From UBA7330 sp043554545 (GTDB lineage Bacteria; Bacteroidota; Bacteroidia; Cytophagales; Cyclobacteriaceae): 64,000 nt of DNA. The notes under the pieces were generated by a model. It was given only the letters and a program-made list of their open reading frames with translations. It searched no databases and had not been told where the DNA came from. The stretch covers positions 4,030,001 through 4,094,000 of the forward strand of contig CP121337.1 of the NCBI GenBank assembly GCA_043554545.1. Direction: 5' to 3'. How positions within the stretch are numbered: the first letter of the stretch is position 1; the number at the start of each line of letters is the position of its first letter. This document shows, in pieces, positions 41,952-51,766 of the stretch. Position numbers and translations under genes: made by a program.

Positions 41952-41983
41952 AATCCCGTTTGCTAAGCAAACGGGATTTTTTG
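41952..41983 (+). terminator. Rho-independent terminator after tRNA-Val
   Basis: AATCCCGTTTGC and GCAAACGGGATT form a perfect 12-bp stem with a TAA loop, followed by a T run. It begins 11 bases after the tRNA 3' end. Confidence 0.92.
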
Positions 41984-42468
41984 TTTGATGCCGAATCAAT
42001 CTTGTTTGGTTAAGGCAGGAAAACAAAAAATCAACCATTCGACAACGGAGAATGGGATACCATTTAGACTTCGGGGCACCTATGGATCAACGTAGGTAAT
42101 CCACCATCGCTAAGCTTGACAATAGGAGAGACACCAACCTTGGGTTGGACGAATAGATAATGACGAAGGGGAAATTCATCAGGGTCTGCGGAGTGCTTGT
42201 AGGTAATTCAGTAGTTCGAAAGAAGGAATTCCCGTTCGCCTCGCAAACCGGATTTTTTTTCTCATGTTCATACAATTGCTCTGACTCAAAAAAATTCACC
42301 AGAAACCCCATCAAGAGCTACTTCGTAGAGAATCCATAATTGAATCACTAGCTTAAAACGTAAACATAAGCGGAAGTAACTGCTACACTTGAAGAGACGT
42401 TTTATTTTACAACCAATATGCTAATCTTTGATACAACAAACACTAAGATCACATATCAACAATAATTC
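41984..42468. other. Non-coding region with decayed repeat, about 485 bp
   Basis: No credible gene. The 75-codon minus-strand frame at 42087-42314 lacks any family pattern and covers the decayed terminator copy. The region between the two terminator-like elements contains GTAGGTAAT twice and looks like debris of duplicated tRNA-flanking sequence. Confidence 0.5.
42209..42260 (+). repeat. Degenerate duplicate of the tRNA-Val 3' end and terminator
   Basis: CAGTAGTTC (42209-42217) equals the last bases of tRNA-Val. It is followed by AAAGAAGGAATTCCCGTT, then CGCAAA and GGATTTTTTTT, in the same order as the tRNA-Val flank (AAAGAATGGAATCCCGTT, GCAAACGGGATTTTTT). The stem has mismatches. It is a decayed direct repeat about 280 bp from the original, of the kind left by duplication or by an element that used the tRNA 3' end. 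Confidence 0.65.
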
Positions 42469-43281
42469 ATGAAAATTCTAATTGCGATTTCCTTCACCTT
42501 CTCGCTTTTACTAATTTTTAATCTTTCTGCTCAGAATCAAAACAAGCTGATTTGGTCCGATGAGTTTGATGTGGAAGGAGCCCCCAACCCTGAAATCTGG
42601 TCCTTCAGAATTGGTGATGGTTGCGACCTTGGGAAATGTGGATGGGGAAATAATGAGTCTCAATATTATACAGACAGACCAGAGAATGTAAGAGTAAATG
42701 ATGGCTTACTAGTTATCGAAGCCAAAAAGGATACCCTGGGAAATAAAAAATATTCTTCAACCAGAATGGTAACCCAGTATAAAAAAGATTGGAAATATGG
42801 AAGAGTAGAAGTTCGTGCATTACTTCCATCAGGAAGAGGCACCTGGCCAGCTATCTGGATGAAATCTACTGATAATACCTATGGAGGCTGGCCCGAAAGT
42901 GGGGAAATTGATATTATGGAACACGTGGGGTATGATTCATTATTGATACATGGAACTGTTCATACAGAGGCATTTAATCACATGAAAAAAACTCAAAAAG
43001 GTAGTGAAATAGAAGTTCCTGATGCCGAATCGGCTTTTCACGTGTATGCAGTCGAATGGTATGAAGACAGAATTGATTTCTTTGTAGATGACACAAAGTA
43101 TCACACTTTCCTAAACCCCAACATGACCTGGGAGGAATGGCCATTTGATCAGAAATTCTTTTTGATCCTAAACATTGCCGTAGGTGGCAATTGGGGTGGC
43201 AGAAAAGGGATTGATGAAAGTATTTTTCCTCAAAAAATGCTTGTGGACTACGTAAGGGTATATGCACTCGATAATCGCTAA
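42469..43281 (+). CDS. GH16 beta-glucanase/laminarinase-like hydrolase
   Basis: A 270-residue exported glycoside hydrolase. The signal peptide is 1-21 (FNLSAQ). The GH16 fold begins with LIWSDEFD at 27-34. The catalytic E146-x-D148-x2-E151 lies in SGEIDIMEHVG, the ExDxxE form typical of beta-1,3(4)-glucanases. WPFDQKFFLILNIAVGGNWGG closes the cleft. Laminarin or a related beta-glucan is the likely substrate; kappa-carrageenase or agarase activity is less likely without extra insertions. It is followed after 47 bp by a sulfatase in the same direction. Confidence 0.9.
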   Translation: MKILIAISFTFSLLLIFNLSAQNQNKLIWSDEFDVEGAPNPEIWSFRIGDGCDLGKCGWGNNESQYYTDRPENVRVNDGLLVIEAKKDTLGNKKYSSTRMVTQYKKDWKYGRVEVRALLPSGRGTWPAIWMKSTDNTYGGWPESGEIDIMEHVGYDSLLIHGTVHTEAFNHMKKTQKGSEIEVPDAESAFHVYAVEWYEDRIDFFVDDTKYHTFLNPNMTWEEWPFDQKFFLILNIAVGGNWGGRKGIDESIFPQKMLVDYVRVYALDNR

Positions 43282-43328
43282 AGAGAAGTATAATTTATAC
43301 CTTTATCCTCACACCTTATTCCAACCCA

Positions 43329-44810
43329 ATGATTCAAATGATGAGGCCATATCTGCTTATTCTGGTTGTTGCAGTTTTATGCTCCTGCTCAAAAACAACT
43401 GAAAAATTTCCCAATATCATTATCATTCTTGCGGATGATATGGGTTATGGTGATGTTCAGGTTTTCAATCCGGAGTCAGAAATACCAACCCCAAACCTGA
43501 ATAAACTCTCAGAAGAGGGTATCATGTTTATGGATGCCCATACTCCTTCCTCTATTTGTACTCCAACAAGATATGGATTACTAACTGGTCGATACTGTTG
43601 GAGAACCTCACTCAAAAGGGGTGTTTTGAAAGGATATGACACGCCGCTTATTGATGAAGATCGCATAACCATTGCTGACTACCTGAAAGCAAAAGGCTAC
43701 AAAACAGGTATCGTTGGTAAATGGCACCTGGGACTGGGGTTCCAAAAAGTGGAAACAGGTAACACTGAAAAATTTGATCTGACTAAGACGCTCTATAGCT
43801 CACCCAATAACCACGGATTTGATTATTCCTTTATTTTGCCAGCCTCTTTAGATTTTGAACCTTACCTATATGTGCGAAATAAAGAGGTAGTTGATACCCA
43901 ATTCGATTCTGTGCCAACAACGCAATTTCCTCATTTCTGGAGAGAAGGGATCAAATCAAAAAGTCTGGAATTTGATCAGGTATTGGATGATCTTTTGGGG
44001 GAAGCGAAAAAGTTTATTTCAAGAGAAGCAAAATCCATTCAGCCATTTTTCCTGTACTTTCCACTTACCGCCCCTCATAAACCAGTTATTCCAAAAAACG
44101 ATTTTGTGGGTGTCTCTGGAAAAGGCCTCTATGGTGATTTTGTGAATCAGATTGATTGGACGGTTGGAGAAATTACTAACCTATTAGATAGCCTAAACCT
44201 AAAAGACAACACACTTGTGATCTTTACCAGTGATAATGGGTCTCCTATGTACAGGATTGATGAAGGCACTGGTCCTGATCATGTCACAGATGAATCACTC
44301 GCATACTATAATGCAAGTAGCCACAAGGCCAACAGTTTGCTGAGGGGCATCAAAGGTGATGTCTATGAAGGTGGACACAGAGTGCCATTTATTGTAAGAT
44401 GGCCGTCAAAAATTAATGGAGGAGAAAAGGTTGATGAAGCCATTGCGCTTACAGATATTTATGAAACGCTTATCGAATTGACGGAAGGTTCAAAAACAAC
44501 AGGTAATGCGGAAGACAGCTTCAGTTTTTATCCGCTACTTTTTGGTAAGACTCAAGATTCAAAAAGACCTCCAATCATTCATCATTCTGGAGGCAAGGGA
44601 ATGTTTGCAATCCGGGACGGCCAGTGGAAAATGATTCTTGGTAATGGTTCAGGCGCCAGGACAAAACCTGCAGGGACCCCATTTGAAAAACCTTATCAAT
44701 TGTACAACCTTGAAGTTGATTTGATGGAATCTAATAACCTTATTGAAGTGGAAGATGGAATCGCCAAAACCCTTGAGGACGCATTAATTAGGATTAAGGG
44801 AAGCGATTGA
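43329..44810 (+). CDS. Sulfatase lipoprotein (S1 family)
   Basis: A 493-residue sulfatase with a lipoprotein signal (lipobox LCSC, modified at C20). The maturation motif is CTPTR at 77-81 in SSICTPTRYGLLTGR. Metal ligands are ADDMGYGD (35-42) and TSDNGSP. The segment around KRGVLKGYD and the ISREAKSIQPFFLYFPLTAPHKP part resemble arylsulfatase A-type enzymes. The mature protein would sit on the membrane surface or outer membrane. It follows the GH16 gene, which suggests a sulfated glucan or galactan, but the substrate is not deducible. Confidence 0.88.
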   Translation: MIQMMRPYLLILVVAVLCSCSKTTEKFPNIIIILADDMGYGDVQVFNPESEIPTPNLNKLSEEGIMFMDAHTPSSICTPTRYGLLTGRYCWRTSLKRGVLKGYDTPLIDEDRITIADYLKAKGYKTGIVGKWHLGLGFQKVETGNTEKFDLTKTLYSSPNNHGFDYSFILPASLDFEPYLYVRNKEVVDTQFDSVPTTQFPHFWREGIKSKSLEFDQVLDDLLGEAKKFISREAKSIQPFFLYFPLTAPHKPVIPKNDFVGVSGKGLYGDFVNQIDWTVGEITNLLDSLNLKDNTLVIFTSDNGSPMYRIDEGTGPDHVTDESLAYYNASSHKANSLLRGIKGDVYEGGHRVPFIVRWPSKINGGEKVDEAIALTDIYETLIELTEGSKTTGNAEDSFSFYPLLFGKTQDSKRPPIIHHSGGKGMFAIRDGQWKMILGNGSGARTKPAGTPFEKPYQLYNLEVDLMESNNLIEVEDGIAKTLEDALIRIKGSD

Positions 44811-44878
44811 TTTAAAAATTGCTTAATATCGCCGCTCAAATAACTATTGAATTCATCCCCTTTTCAATTGACTAGCAA

Positions 44879-47056
44879 GTGAAGTATTTATTTCCCTATC
44901 TGATATTTTTCTTAGCTATACCCCAGTTACAAGCTCAAAAAATCAATGCGGAATATCAATTAAAGATCAAAAAAATCACCTCCCCCATTATAATAGATGG
45001 AGTAGCAGATGATCCCGCCTGGCAAGATGCTGATATAGCAACAGACTTTTATACGGTACTTCCCATGGATACAAGTTTTGCTCAAGCCCAGACGGAAGTG
45101 AAAATGGCTTATGACAATCAAAACATTTATCTGATTGCTGTCTGTCATCACGCTTTGCCGGGACCCTACTATGTCGAGTCACTCAAACGTGACTTCACCT
45201 TCGGACTCAATGACAACTTTATCTTCTTTATGGATCCATTCGATGACCAGATCAATGGATTCACATTCGGTGCCAATGCTGCTGGTGCACAATGGGATGG
45301 GATGGAATCTGAAGGAAGTAAAGTGAATTTGAGCTGGGACAATAAGTGGACTTCAGAGGTAAGGAGTTATGAGGATCGTTACGTATTTGAGATGGCGCTT
45401 CCGTTTAAAAGCATCAGATACAAAAAAGGAATTACCGAATGGGGGATCAATTTTAGCCGTCTTGACCTCAAAACAACTGAAAAATCTGCCTGGGCACCGG
45501 TGCCACGTCAGTTTCCAACATCTACTTTAGCCTATTCAGGAATTCTTTTGTGGGACCAACCGCCCCCCTCTCCAGGCCCTAACATTTCATTTATTCCATA
45601 CTCACTGGCCCGCGTTACAAAAGACTACGAACAAGGAGGAAAGCCTAATTATGCAACTGAAATTGGTGGAGATGCAAAAATAGCAATCACTTCCTCCCTG
45701 AACCTGGACCTTACCATTAACCCGGACTTCTCACAGGTAGATGTAGACAGGCAGGTCACTAACCTCGATCGGTTTGAGCTATTCTTTCCTGAGCGGCGTC
45801 AGTTCTTTCTTGAGAATGCTGATCTTTTTGCCACCTTCGGGTATGAAAGAATCAGGCCGTTTTTTTCCAGAAGGATAGGGCTAAGGGCGCCCATTCATTT
45901 CGGGGCAAGGTTAAGTGGAAAACTAGATCGAAACTGGAGAATTGGGGTGATGGATATGCAAACCGGAAGCGTTCCTGAGACAGGTTTGAGTGGTCATAAT
46001 TTTGCGGCCATTGCCTTACAAAGACAGGTATTTGCAAGAAGTAATGTCACCCTGCTGGTGGTAAACAAACAGTCCCTTAATAACATCACGGAAGTACCAT
46101 CAAATCAGTCAGACACATTAGCCTATAACCGTAATGTTGGGATTGAATATAAGCTTGCCTCTGCTAATAATCAGTGGACAGGAAAAGCACTGTTGCTGAA
46201 GTCCTTTAGTCCTGGTAGCTCAAACAAAGACATTACCCATGCAGCTGACCTAAGCTACCAAACCAGACAATGGATTATTAACTGGCAACATGAATATGTG
46301 GGCACTAATTATACAGCTGAGGTGGGTTACGTGCCCCGAACAAATTTTGTCCGGATAAATCCGGAAATTAGTTACAATTTTTTTCCAAAAAAGGGAATAC
46401 TAAATACACATGGCCCTGCGATCAAGTTAAGCAATATCTATACTGCTGACCTAAGTAAGGTCACTGATAAATTATATATTTTCATGTATAATTTCAGGAC
46501 TGTTAGCCAGCATACACTTACCCTATGGACCGCCTATGATTTTCTGGAGTTACAGTTCCCATTTGACCCCACCAATACAGGGAAACCCGAACTTCCAACA
46601 GGAAGTATAAACACCTGGAGATCATGGGGGACCAACTTCAAATCCAAACCACAAAGCTTATTAACTTATGGGTTTCAAACAAGATATGGAGGTTACTATC
46701 AGGACGGAAAGCGGTTGAATTTAACCGCTGATATTGGCTATCGGTTCCAACCTTATGTAAACTTTTCTATGAGCTCAAGCTATAACCGAATCAATATGAT
46801 TGCACCCTGGGAAACCTCCAATTTCTGGCTGGTAGGGCCCAGGCTCGATGTAACCTTTACCAATAATTTATACCTGACAACTTTCGTTCAGTACAATGAA
46901 CAAATAGATAATGTCAACATTAATTCAAGGCTACAGTGGCGCTATGCTCCGGCTTCTGATCTTTATATCGTTTACACAGATAACTATTTCCCGGCGCCAT
47001 TCAATGTGAAAAACAGATCGCTGGTTTTCAAGTTGACTTATTGGTTGAATATTTAG
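44879..47056 (+). CDS. DUF5916 protein with CBM9-like N-terminal domain
   Basis: A 725-residue exported protein starting at GTG. A signal peptide (1-19, LQAQ) is followed by a CBM9-like sugar-binding domain (about 30-210) with IIIDGVADDPAWQDAD and YDNQNIYLIAVCH. DUF5916 follows: TINPDFSQVDVDRQVTNLDR and FFPERRQFFLENADLF, then a long beta-rich part ending with an aromatic strand, consistent with an outer-membrane barrel. The family is common in marine Bacteroidota and often sits in glycan loci. Its molecular role is not established. It converges on the FMN-motif gene with no gap between stops. Confidence 0.85.
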   Translation: MKYLFPYLIFFLAIPQLQAQKINAEYQLKIKKITSPIIIDGVADDPAWQDADIATDFYTVLPMDTSFAQAQTEVKMAYDNQNIYLIAVCHHALPGPYYVESLKRDFTFGLNDNFIFFMDPFDDQINGFTFGANAAGAQWDGMESEGSKVNLSWDNKWTSEVRSYEDRYVFEMALPFKSIRYKKGITEWGINFSRLDLKTTEKSAWAPVPRQFPTSTLAYSGILLWDQPPPSPGPNISFIPYSLARVTKDYEQGGKPNYATEIGGDAKIAITSSLNLDLTINPDFSQVDVDRQVTNLDRFELFFPERRQFFLENADLFATFGYERIRPFFSRRIGLRAPIHFGARLSGKLDRNWRIGVMDMQTGSVPETGLSGHNFAAIALQRQVFARSNVTLLVVNKQSLNNITEVPSNQSDTLAYNRNVGIEYKLASANNQWTGKALLLKSFSPGSSNKDITHAADLSYQTRQWIINWQHEYVGTNYTAEVGYVPRTNFVRINPEISYNFFPKKGILNTHGPAIKLSNIYTADLSKVTDKLYIFMYNFRTVSQHTLTLWTAYDFLELQFPFDPTNTGKPELPTGSINTWRSWGTNFKSKPQSLLTYGFQTRYGGYYQDGKRLNLTADIGYRFQPYVNFSMSSSYNRINMIAPWETSNFWLVGPRLDVTFTNNLYLTTFVQYNEQIDNVNINSRLQWRYAPASDLYIVYTDNYFPAPFNVKNRSLVFKLTYWLNI

Positions 47057-48145
47057 TTATTTACAGCCCGCGCTTTCAACAAAATCTAATAGTTGATTTT
47101 TGACGTAGGAGTTTTTATTGTCAGCCAAACTCCTCAATTGGCTACATATATCAGGGTTGCTAACCTGATGTTTCTTGTAGAGTTTTAAGAGACTGACTAA
47201 TTGTGGACCACTTAAGGATTTAAGTGTTGAAGTAGATCGTTCGATAACTTTATGGCTCAGGTACGGAGCAGAGGTCAATTTATCAATGATCAAGTTTTCA
47301 ATACTGGCGTCTACCTTTCCAATCAAATTAAAGAGATTGACCTGTAGGGTTTCTGATCGCAGGTGATCTGAACTCAGGGACTTTAATATAATATAAGCCT
47401 GAAAGTATTCGCCTTCAAGTATGATATCTATGCATGTGTCAATAATCGAATCATTCAAATTTAGAAGTAATCCGATTCGTTCCAGTGCCCATGTTCGATC
47501 ACTTTGGTCAGGGCTTTTAATAATGATTTCAAATAAGGATGCGTCCAGTTGCTTTTCAGTTAAGGAAATGACCTGCTGCTGTATGGGGCCATAGATAAAT
47601 TTCCAAAGTTTATGGGTAGTATAAGCAGCCCCATCTACTACATAGTCCAGAACCTCCTGATTTGTCGCACCAGATACACCGTCAATAGGGATGCTATTGG
47701 TATCCGGTTTACTTACCAATTCATCAAAGGAATAATCCCCCAGGGGCAGAAAGGGATTTGCCAATAGTTCGTGCAATCTTTCATATTCGGCAGGAGTAAA
47801 AGGCTCATGATCATACTTGCTCAGGAATTCCCCATCCAAAAGTTCAAAGCCCAGGTATCTACCGGTAATGTTCCAGAATATTGAAATACTCAAGGGGCGA
47901 CATTTGTTGTCGAAACATACACCGGTATTCAATTCAACATAATAATATAGTGGGATACCATCTACAGTCGAAACCTGAAGTATATCCTCTGCTGATAATG
48001 AATCATAAATAGATTCAGTCACAGTTGTTGTAGAATCATTTATAGGTGCAGTAGAAGGTTGAAAATAGCGGATATTATCTCCCTCCTGAAACGGAACCAG
48101 GATCGCAATAAAAACAACCAATACACCGCTGATCCAGTTGATCAT
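47057..48145 (-). CDS. Exported protein with flavinylation-type motif and helical repeats
   Basis: A 362-residue protein with an N-terminal signal or anchor (1-19). Residues 60-185 include C77/C82 and the motif IPIDGVSGATNQ, where D155-x2-S158-G-A-T161 matches the D-x-x-S/T-G-A-T site to which ApbE attaches FMN in FMN_bind domains. Residues 195-362 are a run of paired helices resembling HEAT repeats. It is the last gene of a minus-strand unit beginning with SusC and is 31 bp from a FAD oxidoreductase. I infer an exported flavin electron carrier. The FMN_bind match is limited to the motif and its surroundings. No apbE gene is in the window. Confidence 0.55.
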   Translation of the reverse strand: MINWISGVLVVFIAILVPFQEGDNIRYFQPSTAPINDSTTTVTESIYDSLSAEDILQVSTVDGIPLYYYVELNTGVCFDNKCRPLSISIFWNITGRYLGFELLDGEFLSKYDHEPFTPAEYERLHELLANPFLPLGDYSFDELVSKPDTNSIPIDGVSGATNQEVLDYVVDGAAYTTHKLWKFIYGPIQQQVISLTEKQLDASLFEIIIKSPDQSDRTWALERIGLLLNLNDSIIDTCIDIILEGEYFQAYIILKSLSSDHLRSETLQVNLFNLIGKVDASIENLIIDKLTSAPYLSHKVIERSTSTLKSLSGPQLVSLLKLYKKHQVSNPDICSQLRSLADNKNSYVKNQLLDFVESAGCK

Positions 48146-48176
48146 TTTATACTAACAATTTTAATGCTTGAAAGAT

Positions 48177-49565
48177 TTAAGTTTTTGGGACGATACCCCC
48201 ATGTGCTCTTAGCATATTTTTCAATTCCCCAATAGGAACGTCAGCAGGAGTCACCTTATTTTTAATAGCTAAAACTGCTGCTGCCGCTGCAGATTGTCCC
48301 ATCCCCATGCACGAAGCCTGCACTCTCAATCCTGAATTCGCCAATCGGTCACTGCTCAGGCACCGACCTGCAACCAGAAAATTCTGGCTGTTTTTAGGAA
48401 TTAAAGCCCGCAATGGAATTGTCGCCACAACATCTTCTTTCAGAAATTCCTGATAAATGGATTTCCCATTTCTGTGTAAATCAACAGGATAAAAAGAATA
48501 GGATAAGGAATCTTCAAATACCCTCCCTGATACATAATCATCCTTTGTGATTTGATAGAGTCCATCAATCCGGTAGGTTTCCCTGACTGCTGTCTCTGTT
48601 TGTGTGTCAATGATCTTCAATTTTTCACATCCGGGGTATGTTCTTAGCTTACGAATAAGTTTCAATAGCGATGCTCTCCCTTCGATATTGGCTTTTGTAT
48701 GTCGCTCTGCCGTTGAAGAATCTGCACCTGGCACATAAACATATCCATAGGGAACTGTAGGGGGAAATTTATTGACAGACGTATCCACTTTACGATCACT
48801 GTTGACAAGCATATTCTGTCTTAGCCTACCATGATATTCCCTTGGGATTTTAGACAGATCAAGTGATTCAAAATCATATCCCCCTATCCGGTAAATAAAA
48901 GACCCGGGTTGTGTATCCTCCTCCCTCAGAAGATCAAACCCTGCAATGGAAGCAGCGGCTGCATTCCCGGAGCAATCAATGATCTGCTTACATACAATTT
49001 CATTGGAAACTCCTTTTCCAACCGTTTTAACAGTCCAACTTCCTTTATTAAAGTTGATTTCAGTTGGTGTTTCATAGTAATGAATATCTACTCCAGCTTC
49101 TACGCATTTCTCTTCAGCCAATATTGCATATAAATGTCCATTTACCGTCACCTGATGTCTCCAGTGAGAAATGGTTTTGTTATCTGGTATGATTGAAAAA
49201 TTAGGAAGAATGCCGTCGTTTAATTGGACCGCATCCATCACCAACTCCCAGCCAATTCCACCAATGATTTGTTTGCCCCAGGCATGAAATATTCCTGGGA
49301 ATGAAACACCTCCAGTAGTGGTTGTACCTCCCAGTTGGCTCCCACTTTCTATCAGTGTAGTTTTTACTCCCGCTCTTCCTGCCTGAATCGCAGCGATGAC
49401 CCCGGCTGTGCCTCCTCCAACGATTAATATATCGGTTTGAATCGTTTTCTCCTGGACCTTATAAGGCTCTTTCAGGACATCACCCTTTACCAGGGATGAA
49501 GCGGTAAGTCCGAGGGACAATGCCCCCATTGACTTTAGGGCCTTTCTTCGTTCTATTTTTTCCAT
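48177..49565 (-). CDS. Exported FAD-dependent oxidoreductase (FAD_oxidored type)
   Basis: A 462-residue flavoprotein. The N-terminus has a twin-arginine-like signal (IERRKALKSMGALSLGLTAS), suggesting export already folded with FAD. The dinucleotide fold is at 46-74 (DILIVGGGTAGVIAAI, then acidic E73). GGTTTTGGVSFPG and the C-terminal FLVAGRCLSSDRLANSGLRV match the FAD_oxidored family found with polysaccharide loci. The reaction is unknown. It is preceded by a second member of the same broad family and followed by the flavinylation-motif protein. Confidence 0.8.
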   Translation of the reverse strand: MEKIERRKALKSMGALSLGLTASSLVKGDVLKEPYKVQEKTIQTDILIVGGGTAGVIAAIQAGRAGVKTTLIESGSQLGGTTTTGGVSFPGIFHAWGKQIIGGIGWELVMDAVQLNDGILPNFSIIPDNKTISHWRHQVTVNGHLYAILAEEKCVEAGVDIHYYETPTEINFNKGSWTVKTVGKGVSNEIVCKQIIDCSGNAAAASIAGFDLLREEDTQPGSFIYRIGGYDFESLDLSKIPREYHGRLRQNMLVNSDRKVDTSVNKFPPTVPYGYVYVPGADSSTAERHTKANIEGRASLLKLIRKLRTYPGCEKLKIIDTQTETAVRETYRIDGLYQITKDDYVSGRVFEDSLSYSFYPVDLHRNGKSIYQEFLKEDVVATIPLRALIPKNSQNFLVAGRCLSSDRLANSGLRVQASCMGMGQSAAAAAVLAIKNKVTPADVPIGELKNMLRAHGGIVPKT

Positions 49566-49615
49566 TGGTACTAAACTAAAATATTTCTTAAAACTACTTG
49601 CTTCCTACTAGATGA

Positions 49616-51694
49616 CTATTTTTTTATTAGGTCATAGACAAGTTGCGTTGCTTTAGCACGCGTTAAAATCTCACCTGCAGCTAACCCTGTTGAAACGGGT
49701 TTCTCCATTAATCCTGAAATGATCATACTAAATTTTTCAGATGAAACGAAGCTATTTGGATATACATAAACTGGTGGCATCTGAGAAGGATTTTTTCTCC
49801 AATAATAGTTCAAATAATTACGCGTCTCGTATGAAAGAAACGGATTATTTGATTGGGTAGAGTTGTCATATAATGTTTCAATATACTTAAATGCAGGATG
49901 TCCACGAGGCACATCATCAAAATGGGCAGCGGTTATACTAATTGGAATATCAAGTCCAACGACAACCAGACGAGCAAAATCAGCTAAAGTAATAGGCTCA
50001 TTTGGCTTGAATAAATAATTCACATCACCATCTACCGCTCCAAGCAAACTTAGCTTTTGCACTGCCTCAAACTCCGGGAGATCCGCGGGGAGATCCATAT
50101 AAAAAAACAAACTTGATTTTTGCCTTAGCAACTCATTTTGAATATCCTCGATCGGTAATTCTTTAAGATCATTTTTGCTTTTTATTGAAAAAGCCGAAGC
50201 AATTCCAGCTGCTTGACCAAGGGAAGACCAAACTGGTTCCATTCTAACACTTGATATAGCTACATGAGTAGAAGAAATACCTACCGGGAAAATTATCCCC
50301 TTAATCTTTTCAGGTATCATTACTCCATATGGGATTTGATAAGGTCCGGTCACATCAAATAGAACAAGGTCACCCTCAGAGGCACCTTCACCATATGGTC
50401 CTGCTTTCGGACTAGTTGGGTTTTGTACATTATGTACGTCTATTGGATATAAACCAATTGCAATGGATTTAGCGTGCAATGGGCCCCGTACACCATTTCC
50501 ACGGAGGTCTTTATGAAGATCACTTTCTGTTAAAGTATAAAGACCTTCAATCCGCCTTCCCTGACGCACATAAATACGATAGGGAATATGATCATTATCT
50601 GTAAACTCATCATCTGCCAGACCAATATTTGGTGAGCCCCCCTCATTTTGAATATAGTACAGCCAACCCAGTGAGTGATCTTTATAGATTTTCTCAATTG
50701 CAAGCCTTTCTTTCCAGTTGGACAAAATCCATTGAGTACCATACCCCGTAAGATCTGCCCCGTAATTGATGCCAAGCAAATCGAATTTTCCATTTGGGAT
50801 AATCGGTTGACTTTTTGACCACCTGTAGTTATCCGGATTATAGTTATCTGGTGGACTATTCAAACGAAACGGATGATCTTGTCGGCCATAATCTTTTGCT
50901 GTTAACCTGAATGTAAATGCCTGGCTTTTGTCATCAGCCAAACCTGTACTCCCCGGAAAAATAGTTCCTTTTAAAGCGTCTGGAATTGAACCAAATGCAT
51001 CTGTATAAATAACACCTGCATGTGGCTCTTCCTTGGAACGTGCCTCTCTTCCAATGCGATATGGCACCCCTGAAAATTCTGCCAGATCAGCCTCATAGGT
51101 AGCATCAATGATTATTTTTCCGGTATAAGTATGTTTTTTGCCTAGCATTCCCTGATTGTCACGATCTTGCGTAATTACACCGGTCACCCGGTCATCATCC
51201 ATTATTACATCGATCGCTACTTCATTGAAATGAGTTTTAATTTCAGGAATCTCAGCCACCATTTCAGCATAAATCCTTGCAGCAGTATGTGGTTCCCAGG
51301 CTTGTCCTTCAGCTACATTCCAGGACACCAGATCTGGTGCATTCAAATGAGCTTTTACTAAAGGATCATCTGAAAGATATTCCAAATGATAGCGCTTTAC
51401 TCTAACCCGAAATTCTTCCATGACTCCACTATTTGCCTGTCTTACCAGGTCATCCAACCTTAGTACCCCTGAGGAAAGCATTCCTCCTAACACCGGAGAT
51501 TGCTCAATAATAATCACCTGCATACCTAATCTACCTGCTGATATTGCAGCGGATATACCTGCAGGAGTACCTCCCACTACAACAATGTCGTAGTCAGATT
51601 TTTGTGCAATCAGAACCCCATTAAAGAGCAAAAAAAGAACTAATAACCCTTTCGTAATCCACAAAAGAATATGCATAAATATTGATCTAATCAT
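49616..51694 (-). CDS. Exported FAD-dependent oxidoreductase with SLH-like C-terminal repeats
   Basis: A 692-residue protein. A Sec signal peptide (1-30, ending LIAQ) leads into a dinucleotide fold at 36-64 (DIVVVGGTPAGISAAIS). LGGMLSSGVLRLDDL and IIIDATYEADLAEFSG are typical of FAD_oxidored proteins. After about residue 560 come segments like S-layer homology motifs: FKPNEPITLADFARLVV, FDDVPRGHPAFKYIETLYD and LTRAKATQLVYDLI. These could anchor it to a surface polymer. It lies 72 bp downstream of SusD. A hydride or electron-transfer reaction on a sugar or lignin-like ligand is possible, but no substrate can be named. Confidence 0.78.
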   Translation of the reverse strand: MIRSIFMHILLWITKGLLVLFLLFNGVLIAQKSDYDIVVVGGTPAGISAAISAGRLGMQVIIIEQSPVLGGMLSSGVLRLDDLVRQANSGVMEEFRVRVKRYHLEYLSDDPLVKAHLNAPDLVSWNVAEGQAWEPHTAARIYAEMVAEIPEIKTHFNEVAIDVIMDDDRVTGVITQDRDNQGMLGKKHTYTGKIIIDATYEADLAEFSGVPYRIGREARSKEEPHAGVIYTDAFGSIPDALKGTIFPGSTGLADDKSQAFTFRLTAKDYGRQDHPFRLNSPPDNYNPDNYRWSKSQPIIPNGKFDLLGINYGADLTGYGTQWILSNWKERLAIEKIYKDHSLGWLYYIQNEGGSPNIGLADDEFTDNDHIPYRIYVRQGRRIEGLYTLTESDLHKDLRGNGVRGPLHAKSIAIGLYPIDVHNVQNPTSPKAGPYGEGASEGDLVLFDVTGPYQIPYGVMIPEKIKGIIFPVGISSTHVAISSVRMEPVWSSLGQAAGIASAFSIKSKNDLKELPIEDIQNELLRQKSSLFFYMDLPADLPEFEAVQKLSLLGAVDGDVNYLFKPNEPITLADFARLVVVGLDIPISITAAHFDDVPRGHPAFKYIETLYDNSTQSNNPFLSYETRNYLNYYWRKNPSQMPPVYVYPNSFVSSEKFSMIISGLMEKPVSTGLAAGEILTRAKATQLVYDLIKK

Positions 51695-51766
51695 TTAGAA
51701 TTTTTTTGAAAAATCCATCACCACATTAGACACATGGTGATGGATAATCATTTTTTGAAAGTTTGA

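Noticed and set aside
42087..42314. 75-codon minus-strand frame downstream of tRNA-Val
   Set aside because: It covers the decayed terminator copy, has no family pattern, and its start would use the T-rich terminator region. It is more likely chance in repeat debris.
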